From contig CAZKBQ010000011.1 in NCBI GenBank assembly GCA_964550855.1, forward strand, positions 27,355 to 91,354: a stretch of DNA of 64,000 bases. Reading direction: 5' to 3'. Numbering within the stretch: the first letter of the stretch is position 1; each line of letters starts with the position of its first letter. This document shows, in pieces, positions 15,416-24,242 of the stretch. The notes under the pieces were generated by a model. It saw only the letters and a list, made by a program, of their open reading frames with translations, did no database searches and had not been told where the DNA came from. Position numbers and translations under genes: made by a program. Source of the stretch: JAGOBP01 sp964550855. GTDB lineage: Bacteria > Chloroflexota > Anaerolineae > Fen-1058.

Positions 15416-16399
15416 ATGCAATATCGAGAACTGGGCCGCACCGGCTGGAAGGTCTCGACGGTGAGTTTTGGCGCGTGGGCCATTGGCAACGCCTGGGGCG
15501 CGGTGGACGATGACGAGTCATTAAATGCGCTGCGCCGCGCCGTCGATCTGGGCGTGAACTTCTTCGACACGGCTGATGTCTATGGCGACGGCCACAGCGA
15601 GCGCTTGCTGGCGCAGTTGAAGCGCGAACGCCAAGAAGACATCGTCATCGCCACCAAGGCCGGTCGGCGGTTGAACCCGCACGTGGCGAGCGGCTACAAT
15701 CGAGCGAACCTCACCGCCTTCATCGAACGCAGTTTGAAAAACCTCGAAACCGACTGCCTCGATCTGGTGCAGCTGCACTGTCCGCCCACCGAAGTGTATT
15801 ACATGCCGGAAACGTTCGGCGTGTTGGATGACCTCGTTGCGCAGGGCAAAATCCGCTATTACGGCGTCAGCGTCGAAAAAGTGGAAGAGGCGCTGAAGGC
15901 GATTGAATATCCGAGTGTGCAGTCGGTGCAGATCATCTACAACATCTTTCGCCAGCGCCCCGCCGAGGTGTTCTTCCCGCGCGCGCAGCAGTTGAAAGTC
16001 GGTATCTTGGCGCGGCTGCCGCTGTCGTCGGGGATGCTGACGGGCAAACTGACCCGATCGAGTACGTTTGCCGCCGATGATCACCGCCAGTTCAATCGAC
16101 ATGGCGAATCGTTTGATCGCGGCGAGACCTTCTCCGGCGTCGATTACGAGCTGGGCCTTGACGTGGTGGAAGAGTTGCGACCGCTGGTACCGCCGGGCTG
16201 GACCATGGCCGAATTTGCGCTGCGCTGGATTTTGATGGCCGACGCGGTGACGTGCACGATTCCCGGCGCCAAACGCCCGTCGCAAGTGGAAGACAATTGT
16301 CGCGCGGCCGATCTGCCGCCGCTCGAGGCGGAGACGCTGGCGAAAGTCCGCGCGATTTACGAACGTCGCCTCAAGCCGCACGTGCATCACTACTGGTAA
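15416..16399 (+). CDS. Aldo/keto reductase
   Basis: 327 residues with AAGGAGG 12 bases upstream. Catalytic residues of the family are in place: Asp51 and Tyr56 in FFDTADVYGDG, Lys81 in VIATKAGRR and the fourth position in LVQLHCPP (Gln-Leu-His). The NADP-binding end (IPGAKRPSQVEDN) is intact. Members of this clade act on aldoses, lactaldehyde and similar carbonyls. Beside FucI/AraA-type isomerases it could reduce or oxidise the sugar, or handle lactaldehyde from deoxysugar cleavage. The partner isomerase begins 62 bases on. Confidence 0.88.
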   Translation: MQYRELGRTGWKVSTVSFGAWAIGNAWGAVDDDESLNALRRAVDLGVNFFDTADVYGDGHSERLLAQLKRERQEDIVIATKAGRRLNPHVASGYNRANLTAFIERSLKNLETDCLDLVQLHCPPTEVYYMPETFGVLDDLVAQGKIRYYGVSVEKVEEALKAIEYPSVQSVQIIYNIFRQRPAEVFFPRAQQLKVGILARLPLSSGMLTGKLTRSSTFAADDHRQFNRHGESFDRGETFSGVDYELGLDVVEELRPLVPPGWTMAEFALRWILMADAVTCTIPGAKRPSQVEDNCRAADLPPLEAETLAKVRAIYERRLKPHVHHYW

Positions 16400-16461
16400 G
16401 TGAGCCCGTCGGCTTTTCCCTGTCACCCTTCAACTTTCACTTCATACGAAAGGATTTGATC

Positions 16462-17895
16462 ATGAGCAAGCCCACGCTGGGAGTCATCGTCGGTAATCGC
16501 GGTTTCTTTCCAGATCATCTGGCGGATTCCGGCCGCAAGACGATCTTGAGAGTGTTGGCGGAGGAAGACATCAACGCCGTGTGCCTGACGCCGGAGGATA
16601 CGCCGTTCGGCAGCATCGAAAGCCTGTCGGACGCGCACAAGTGCGCCGATCTGTTCAAGGCGCACGCCGGCGAAATTGACGGCGTGCTGGTGACGCTGCC
16701 CAACTTTGGCGACGAGCGCGCCATCGCCAATGCACTGCGCTGGGCGGGGTTGAATGTGCCGGTGCTGGTGCAGGCCTTCCCGGATGACGCGACCCGGATG
16801 ACCATCGCCGATCGGCGCGATTCATTCTGCGGCAAGATGTCGGCCTGCAACAACCTGAAGCAGTACGGCATCAAGTTCACGCTGACCACGCGGCACACGG
16901 TCGATCCGGACAGCGAGAGTTTTCGCGCCGATCTGCGCCGCTTCGTCGGCACCTGCCGCGTGGCGCGGGGGCTGAAGAATGCGCGCATGGGCGCCATTGG
17001 CGCGCGGCCGGCGGCATTCAACACGGTGCGCTACAGCGAAAAATTGCTGGAATTGTCGGGGATTTCGATCGAGACGCTGGACCTGTCGGAAGTGTTTGGC
17101 CGCGCGGCGCGCATCAAAGCCGACGACGCCAAACTCAAGGCCAAGCTCGACGAAGTGACCGCCTACGTGCCGGTGCGGAACACGCCGAGCGAGTCGCTGG
17201 CCCGCATCGGCAAACTCGCCGTCGTCATCGAAGACTGGATGGCCGAGAAGGAACTGGTGGCCAGCGCGGTGCAGTGCTGGACCTCGATGGAAGAGTTTTA
17301 CGGCGTGGTGCCCTGCACGCTGATGAGCATGATGAGCAACAAACTGATGCCCTCAGCCTGCGAGACGGACATCGCGGGCGTGGTGGGCATGTACGCCATG
17401 GTGCTGGCGTCGGGTCAGCCCAGCGCCATCGTGGACTGGAACAACAACTACGGCGAAGACCCCGACAAAGGCGTGATCTTCCACTGCTCGAATCTGCCCA
17501 AGGACATCTTTGTGGATGACCCGATTGCGCCGGATGACATCCCGGTGATGGATTATCAGGCCATCATTGCCGGCACCGTTGGCCGTGACAACACTTACGG
17601 CACGGTGGTGGGCCGCGTGAAGGCCGCGCCCTTCACATACCTGCGCGTCTCGACCGACGAGTTCAAGGGCAAGATCAACGCTTACGTGGGGCAGGGTGAA
17701 TTGACCAACGATCCGCTGAAGACCTTCGGCGGTTACGGCGTGGTGAAGGTGCCGAACCTGCAGAAGCTGCTGGCCTACATCTGCGAGAACGGCTTTGAGC
17801 ATCACGTGGCTGTCAACCTCTCGCAGACGGCCGATGCGGTGTATGAGGCGTTGAGCAAGTACCTGGGCTGGGACGTTTACTATCACAGGGGCTAA
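16462..17895 (+). CDS. L-fucose/L-arabinose isomerase-like protein (second copy)
   Basis: 477 residues from the ATG at 16462, with AAAGGA 9 bases upstream; the frame opens earlier but overlaps the reductase gene. The protein has the FucI-type build: LGVIVGNRGFFPDHLADSGR, then GVLVTLPNFGDERAIANALR, then ARMGAIGARPAAFNTVRYSE, and metal-site candidates in CWTSMEEFYGVVPC and ACETDIAGVVGMY. The C-terminal beta domain includes PFTYLRVSTDEFKGKINAYV. It is clearly related to sugar ketol-isomerases of COG2407 but diverged from the copy at 8226, so the two probably act on different sugars or steps. It is followed by the M24-like, FGGY kinase and AraD-like genes, an isomerase-kinase-epimerase order as in L-arabinose use. 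Confidence 0.8.
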   Translation: MSKPTLGVIVGNRGFFPDHLADSGRKTILRVLAEEDINAVCLTPEDTPFGSIESLSDAHKCADLFKAHAGEIDGVLVTLPNFGDERAIANALRWAGLNVPVLVQAFPDDATRMTIADRRDSFCGKMSACNNLKQYGIKFTLTTRHTVDPDSESFRADLRRFVGTCRVARGLKNARMGAIGARPAAFNTVRYSEKLLELSGISIETLDLSEVFGRAARIKADDAKLKAKLDEVTAYVPVRNTPSESLARIGKLAVVIEDWMAEKELVASAVQCWTSMEEFYGVVPCTLMSMMSNKLMPSACETDIAGVVGMYAMVLASGQPSAIVDWNNNYGEDPDKGVIFHCSNLPKDIFVDDPIAPDDIPVMDYQAIIAGTVGRDNTYGTVVGRVKAAPFTYLRVSTDEFKGKINAYVGQGELTNDPLKTFGGYGVVKVPNLQKLLAYICENGFEHHVAVNLSQTADAVYEALSKYLGWDVYYHRG

Positions 17896-17943
17896 AGCGC
17901 CGGGTACGGATTTTGCCGATGAGACGGCGAGGGTCTGTGAGTC

Positions 17944-17999
17944 GAAGCGTGAAACGAGAAGCGTAAAACGTAAAACGTGAAGCGTAAAACGTAAAACGT
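17944..17999 (+). repeat. Heptamer array, 8 units (RAARCGW type)
   Basis: Eight contiguous 7-mers: GAAGCGT, GAAACGA, GAAGCGT, AAAACGT, AAAACGT, GAAGCGT, AAAACGT, AAAACGT. It sits between two genes and ends 13 bases before the next start codon. Related heptamer arrays occur at 20787, 27397, 51343, 52708 and 55344. Confidence 0.85.
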
Positions 18000-18012
18000 G
18001 ATGAGGAGTGCT

Positions 18013-19104
18013 GTGACTGAATTTGATCTGAAACTCGATCGCATCAAAGAGTTGCTGGCGAGGTATGGGGTCAATGCCATGTTGTTGCAGCGGAGCAGCA
18101 GCTTCGCGTGGGCGACGTGTGGCGGCGCGTCGTACATCAACACTGCGACGGATTATGGCGTTGGCTCGTTGTTGATCACGCCGGCGGGGCGTTATCTGAT
18201 TACGAACAACATCGAGGCGCCGCGCTTTGAACAGGAAGAACACCTGGCCGCCCAGGGCTGGGAGTTTCAAATCGCGCCGTGGTATGAGATGAACGGCACG
18301 ATCGCGAAGTTGACGCGCGGTCTCAAACTGGCCGCCGATAGCGCCTTCCCCGGCGCGATCGATCTCTCTCGCGACGTGTCACATCTGCGCGCCGATCTCA
18401 CGCCCGAAGAAGGCGAACGCTTCCGTGAAATCAGCCGACTGTGCGCCGGCGCAATGGACGCCGCCATTCGCGCGGTGCAACCGGGAATGACGGAGTACGA
18501 GATTGCCGCCGTGCTCAATCGGGAGACGCAGGCCCGCGGCGTGCTGCCGACGGTGTGCCTCATCGCCACCGATGCGCGCATCTTCAACTATCGTCATCCG
18601 CTGCCCACCGATAAGAAGATGGACAAGTATGCCATGCTGGTGCTGTGCGGACGCAAGTTTGGTCTGGTGTGTTCGCTGACGCGGCTGGTGCACTTTGGCC
18701 CGCTGCCGGCCGAGGTGCGCCGCAAGATGGAGGCCATCGCGCAGATCGACGCCACGTTCATCACGGCCACGCGGCCGGGCACGACCATCGGCGAAGTGTT
18801 CCGGCAGGCGACGGATGCCTATGCGGCGGTTGGCTTCCCGACCGAATGGCAGCTGCATCATCAGGGCGGCCCGGCCGCGTATGAACCGCGCGAATGGATC
18901 GCCACGCCGACTTCGACCGAGGCCGTGACAATCGGGCAAGTCTATGCGTGGAATCCGTCGATCACGGGCGCGAAGTCTGAGGACACGATTTTGATCGGGG
19001 CGAACGGCAATGAGATTCTGACTGAAATCCCCGATTGGCCTACGCTGCCGATCGAGATCAACGGGCAGACGATCCGGCGACCGGCGATATTGGAAATCAT
19101 TTAG
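18013..19104 (+). CDS. M24 (creatinase/aminopeptidase P-like) family protein, metal ligands mostly missing
   Basis: 363 residues. The likely start is the GTG at 18013 behind AGGAG (spacing 4); an in-frame ATG lies 12 bases earlier. The N-terminal creatinase-like domain covers about 1-130. The pita-bread domain follows (EISRLCAGAMDAAIRAVQPG, TEYEIAAVLNRET). Where active M24 enzymes have two metal Asp residues this protein reads LVLCGRKFGLVCSLTRLVHF. The usual His-Gly-His site is HHQGGPAAYEP, and the first Glu of the last strands is replaced (WNPSITGAKSEDT). Only the final Glu is clear. So peptidase activity is doubtful. It lies between a sugar isomerase and a sugar kinase, suggesting a lactone- or sugar-related hydrolysis or a structural role. 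Function unknown. Confidence 0.75.
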   Translation: MTEFDLKLDRIKELLARYGVNAMLLQRSSSFAWATCGGASYINTATDYGVGSLLITPAGRYLITNNIEAPRFEQEEHLAAQGWEFQIAPWYEMNGTIAKLTRGLKLAADSAFPGAIDLSRDVSHLRADLTPEEGERFREISRLCAGAMDAAIRAVQPGMTEYEIAAVLNRETQARGVLPTVCLIATDARIFNYRHPLPTDKKMDKYAMLVLCGRKFGLVCSLTRLVHFGPLPAEVRRKMEAIAQIDATFITATRPGTTIGEVFRQATDAYAAVGFPTEWQLHHQGGPAAYEPREWIATPTSTEAVTIGQVYAWNPSITGAKSEDTILIGANGNEILTEIPDWPTLPIEINGQTIRRPAILEII

Positions 19105-19188
19105 CCTGTCACTGCGAAGGTGCGCAGCACCCGGCGCTCTCTCGCAATGACGTTTGACTCAGCCACCCATCCCTCACAGGAGACGAAC

Positions 19189-20786
<1,598 letters not shown>

Positions 20787-20787
<1 letters not shown>

Positions 20788-20866
20788 TTACGTTTCACGC
20801 TTTACGTTTTGTATGCTGTGTGACACGTAAAGCGTGAAGCGTGAAGCGTAAAACGTGAAACGTAAT
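20787..20866 (+). repeat. Heptamer array arranged as an inverted repeat
   Basis: The left arm is ATTACGTTTCACG (20787-20799) plus further heptamers. The right arm ends CGTGAAACGTAAT (20854-20866), preceded by AAAGCGT, GAAGCGT, GAAGCGT, AAAACGT. It uses the same RAARCGT heptamers as at 17944 but can fold on itself. It begins at the kinase stop and ends 13 bases before the next start. Confidence 0.85.
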
Positions 20867-20879
20867 AGCGAGGTGTGAA

Positions 20880-21524
20880 TTGCTTGAAGCACTGCGTGAA
20901 CAGGTTTGGAGACTGCACCTGGAGCTGCCCAGGAACGATCTGGTGAAATGGACGGGCGGCAACGTCAGCGGACGTGATCCGGAGACCGGTCTCGTCGTGA
21001 TTAAGCCATCGGGTGTGAAGTATCCCGATTTGAAGCCCGAACAGCTGGTGGTGGTCGATCTCAACGGCCAGATCGTCGAAGGCGATTTGTCGCCGTCGTC
21101 GGACACGGCCAGCCACCTGTACATCTATCGGCATCGACCGGACGTGGGCGGCATCGTGCACACGCACTCGCCGTACGCGACGGCGTTTGCGGCGGTGGGC
21201 AAGCCGATCCCGGTTTATCTGACCGCCATCGCGGATGAATTCGGCGGGCCGATCCCGGTGGGCGGCTTCGCGCTGATCGGCGGTGAGGAGATCGGTCGGG
21301 TGGTGGTGGACTCGATCGGATCTTCGCCCGCCGTGCTGCTGAAGAATCACGGCGTGTTCACCATCGGCCAGACTGCGGAGGCCGCCGTCAAGGCCGCGGT
21401 GATGGTGGAGGACGTGGCGCGCACCGTGTGGTATGCGCTGCAGCTGGGCGTGCCCGAGGTGATTCCGGCGGAAGACGTGGCGAAGCTGCACGATCGATAC
21501 ACCCACGTCTATGGACAGAGATAA
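20880..21524 (+). CDS. Class II aldolase/epimerase (AraD/FucA family)
   Basis: 214 residues from a TTG start with GAGGTG 5 bases upstream. Family marks: GGNVSGR and KPSGVKYPDL (phosphate binding), SSDTASHLYIYRH with the acidic residue, zinc ligands in IVHTHSPYATAFA (His-Thr-His) and the third His in LLKNHGVFTIG. Both L-ribulose-5-phosphate 4-epimerase and L-fuculose-1-phosphate aldolase share these. The SSDTxxH text and the AraB-like kinase upstream lean towards an epimerase. The heptamer hairpin lies between it and the kinase gene. Confidence 0.85.
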   Translation: MLEALREQVWRLHLELPRNDLVKWTGGNVSGRDPETGLVVIKPSGVKYPDLKPEQLVVVDLNGQIVEGDLSPSSDTASHLYIYRHRPDVGGIVHTHSPYATAFAAVGKPIPVYLTAIADEFGGPIPVGGFALIGGEEIGRVVVDSIGSSPAVLLKNHGVFTIGQTAEAAVKAAVMVEDVARTVWYALQLGVPEVIPAEDVAKLHDRYTHVYGQR

Positions 21525-21579
21525 CCCTGATCCCCGTCCCCTCTCCCGGCTGGAGAGAAGGGAGGAAGCGATTTACTCT

Positions 21580-23127
21580 ATGCCAGAAACCAATCCGATC
21601 GAAAGCAACACTGCGCCGCCGTTGCTGGAAATGCGCGGCATCACCAAGACGTTCCCCGGCGTGCAGGCGTTGACGAACGTCAACTTTGACGTGCGCGCCG
21701 GTGAGGTGCACGCGCTGGTGGGCGAGAACGGCGCGGGTAAATCGACGCTGATGAAGATTCTGGCGGGCGTGTACGAGCGCGACGCCGGCGAAATCTGGCT
21801 GAAGGGCAAGCCGGTGAACTTTACCAATCCGCGCCAGGCCCAGCTGGCCGGCATCGTGACCATCTATCAGGAACTCAATCAGGTGCCGGAGATGTCGGTC
21901 ACGGAGAACATCTTTCTGGGCAGCGAGTTGGAACGCGGCATCGTGCTCAGATGGTCGGACATGCACGATCGGGCCAGGGAACTGCTGGGCAAGCTGCACC
22001 TCGACATTGATCCGCGCCAGCCCATTCGACAGCTGGGCGTGGGGCAGCAGCAGATGGTGGAGGTGGCCAAGGCGCTGCACCAGCAGGCCGATCTGATCAT
22101 CATGGACGAGCCGACCTCGTCGTTGAGCATCCGCGAGATCAATGATCTGTTTGCCATTGTGAAGGAACTGAAAGACGCCGGCGTGGCGATCGTCTATATC
22201 AGCCATCACCTGGAGGAACCATTTGCCATCGCGGATCGGATTACGGTGCTGCGTGACGGCCGGAATGTGGCGACGAAGCCCACCGGCGAATTGAACATCG
22301 ACAGCTTGGTGCGCCTGATGGTGGGGCGCGATCTATCGGAGAAATACCCCAAAGCGATCGTGCCGCGTGGTGAGGAAGTCCTGCGTGTGGAGCATCTCAA
22401 TCGCGCCGGAGTGTTGAGCGATATCTCCCTGACGGCTTACGCCGGCGAGGTGCTGGGGATCGCGGGGCTGGTGGGCGCCGGTCGAACGGAGTTGGCGCGC
22501 GCGGTGTTCGGAGCAGATCCCATCGACAGCGGCACGTTCTACGTCAAAGGCCGGCCGGTGAAGATCGCCAATCCTAATGATGCCATCCAGCACGGCATCG
22601 GCCTGTTGACGGAAGATCGCAAGCAGCAGGGCCTGTTCCTGCAAATGTCGGTGCAGGACAACATCGTGATGGCCGTGTTGAAGCGGCTTACCAAAGGGCC
22701 GCGCGTCAATCGGCGCAAAGAGGCCGAAGTCACGCGGTTCTATATCGAGAGCATGAACATCAAAACGTCCAGTCCGGATCAGCTGGCGATCAATCTGTCC
22801 GGCGGCACGCAGCAGAAGGTGGTGCTGGGCAAATGGATGTCCACCCAGCCGCGCGTGTTGATCTTTGACGAGCCGACGCGCGGCATCGACGTCGGCGCGA
22901 AAGTGGAGATTTACCGGATGATGAACGACCTGGCCGCCCAGGGCGTGGCCATCATCATGATCAGCTCGGAACTGCCGGAAATTCTGGGGATGAGCGATCG
23001 GGTGCTGGTCATGCGCGGCGGGCGCATCCGCGGCGAGTTGTCGCGCGCCGAAGCGACGGAAGAAAAGATCATGGAATTTGCCACGGGCACGGACAAGCCG
23101 TCCGAGCTCAGTCTCTTTCAAGGTTGA
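21580..23127 (+). CDS. Sugar ABC transporter ATP-binding protein, two domains (RbsA type, second importer)
   Basis: 515 residues from the ATG at 21580 (a GGAGG lies 14 bases upstream). Domain 1: Walker A GENGAGKST (48-56), IYQELNQVP, GVGQQQMVEVAKAL as signature, LIIMDEPTSS. Domain 2: the usual degenerate P loop (AGLVGAGRTELARAVFG), LSGGTQQKVVLGKWM, VLIFDEPTRGIDVGA. This is the standard ribose/galactose-type double ATPase. Five bases separate it from the permease gene. It belongs to a three-gene importer whose binding protein is the double-length one at 24243. Confidence 0.94.
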   Translation: MPETNPIESNTAPPLLEMRGITKTFPGVQALTNVNFDVRAGEVHALVGENGAGKSTLMKILAGVYERDAGEIWLKGKPVNFTNPRQAQLAGIVTIYQELNQVPEMSVTENIFLGSELERGIVLRWSDMHDRARELLGKLHLDIDPRQPIRQLGVGQQQMVEVAKALHQQADLIIMDEPTSSLSIREINDLFAIVKELKDAGVAIVYISHHLEEPFAIADRITVLRDGRNVATKPTGELNIDSLVRLMVGRDLSEKYPKAIVPRGEEVLRVEHLNRAGVLSDISLTAYAGEVLGIAGLVGAGRTELARAVFGADPIDSGTFYVKGRPVKIANPNDAIQHGIGLLTEDRKQQGLFLQMSVQDNIVMAVLKRLTKGPRVNRRKEAEVTRFYIESMNIKTSSPDQLAINLSGGTQQKVVLGKWMSTQPRVLIFDEPTRGIDVGAKVEIYRMMNDLAAQGVAIIMISSELPEILGMSDRVLVMRGGRIRGELSRAEATEEKIMEFATGTDKPSELSLFQG

Positions 23128-23132
23128 GCGAT

Positions 23133-24185
23133 ATGAGCGAATCGACAGCGAAATCACCTGCCGTTCCCAACGGCGCAGCCGGGCTGCTGGGCAAGTTCCT
23201 GGCCCGAACCGGGCCGTTGATTGTGTTGATCGGTCTGGCCGTGCTGCTGTTCGCGGCCTCGCCGGCGTTTCGTAACCCCAGCAGCTGGATGCTGTTGGGG
23301 CTGGAAGCGGCGGCGATTGGCGTGGTGGCAGCCGGGCAGACCTTTGTCATCCTGACGGGCGGCATCGATCTTTCGGTGGAGGCGATGGTCTCGTTCAGCG
23401 GCGTGCTGGCCGCGATTCTGATCGCCGGCACCAGCAAAGCCGGCGGGCAGATTGCCTTCGGTGTGCCGGCTGCCGTGGCAATCGGCGCGGCGCTGCTGGG
23501 CGGCGCGGTCATCGGCCTGTTTCAGGGCGTGCTGATCACCAAGTTCAGGATGAACCCCTTCATCGTGACGCTCGGCTTTCGCAGCATGTTGTTGGGTGTC
23601 TCGCTGGTGTGGACGCGAGGGGCCGGCATTAATATCAACAAGGACGGCTTCCTGAGCTTTCTCACCGACTCGATCGATATCGTCGGCCTGAAAGTGCCCA
23701 TGCCGCTGATCCTGGTTCTGATCGTTTACTTCATCCTGTGGTGGGTGCTGCGGCAGACCAAGCTGGGACGGTACACCTACGCGCTGGGCGGCAATGAAAC
23801 CGCCGCGCGCCTGTCCGGCATCAACGTCGATCGGACGAAGATGCTGATCTACGGCATCAGCGGTTTCCTGGCGGCGATTGCCGGCGTGCTGGTGATGGGG
23901 CGGCTGCAGTCGGGGGCGTATCAAAACGGCACGAACATGACGCTGATTTCCGTCGCGGCCGTCGTCATCGGCGGCACGTCGCTGGCGGGGGGCAAAGGCG
24001 GCATCTGGGGTACGCTGATCGGCGTGTTCATCATCCGCATCGTGGAGGCCGGCCTGGTGTACCTTGACGTGCCGTCAAACGCCAAGGAGATCGTTATCGG
24101 CGCGATCATCATCCTGGCCGTCATGCTCGACGTGGTGCGCAGCGGCGAAATTCCGTGGCTGCGCCGCCGGGCCAAGACAGCTTGA
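23133..24185 (+). CDS. Sugar ABC transporter permease (RbsC type, second importer)
   Basis: 350 residues from the ATG at 23133; the frame extends to a TTG three codons earlier. It has about ten hydrophobic helices with the family blocks AAGQTFVILTGGIDLSVEAM, GLFQGVLITKFRMNPFIVTL, ALGGNETAARLSGINVDRTK (ATPase-contact loop) and AAVVIGGTSLAGGKGGIWGT. It probably forms a homodimeric channel with the RbsA-type ATPase five bases upstream. Specificity is set by the double binding protein that follows. Confidence 0.94.
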   Translation: MSESTAKSPAVPNGAAGLLGKFLARTGPLIVLIGLAVLLFAASPAFRNPSSWMLLGLEAAAIGVVAAGQTFVILTGGIDLSVEAMVSFSGVLAAILIAGTSKAGGQIAFGVPAAVAIGAALLGGAVIGLFQGVLITKFRMNPFIVTLGFRSMLLGVSLVWTRGAGININKDGFLSFLTDSIDIVGLKVPMPLILVLIVYFILWWVLRQTKLGRYTYALGGNETAARLSGINVDRTKMLIYGISGFLAAIAGVLVMGRLQSGAYQNGTNMTLISVAAVVIGGTSLAGGKGGIWGTLIGVFIIRIVEAGLVYLDVPSNAKEIVIGAIIILAVMLDVVRSGEIPWLRRRAKTA

Positions 24186-24242
24186 GCGATCCCGGAGGCG
24201 CGTTGTCTCCGGTCGGCACACACATCCTTAAGGAGGAAAAGC

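Noticed and set aside
18013..19104. Call as an active Xaa-Pro aminopeptidase
   Set aside because: The metal-binding Asp, His and first Glu positions are not visible, so naming it a peptidase would overstate the evidence.
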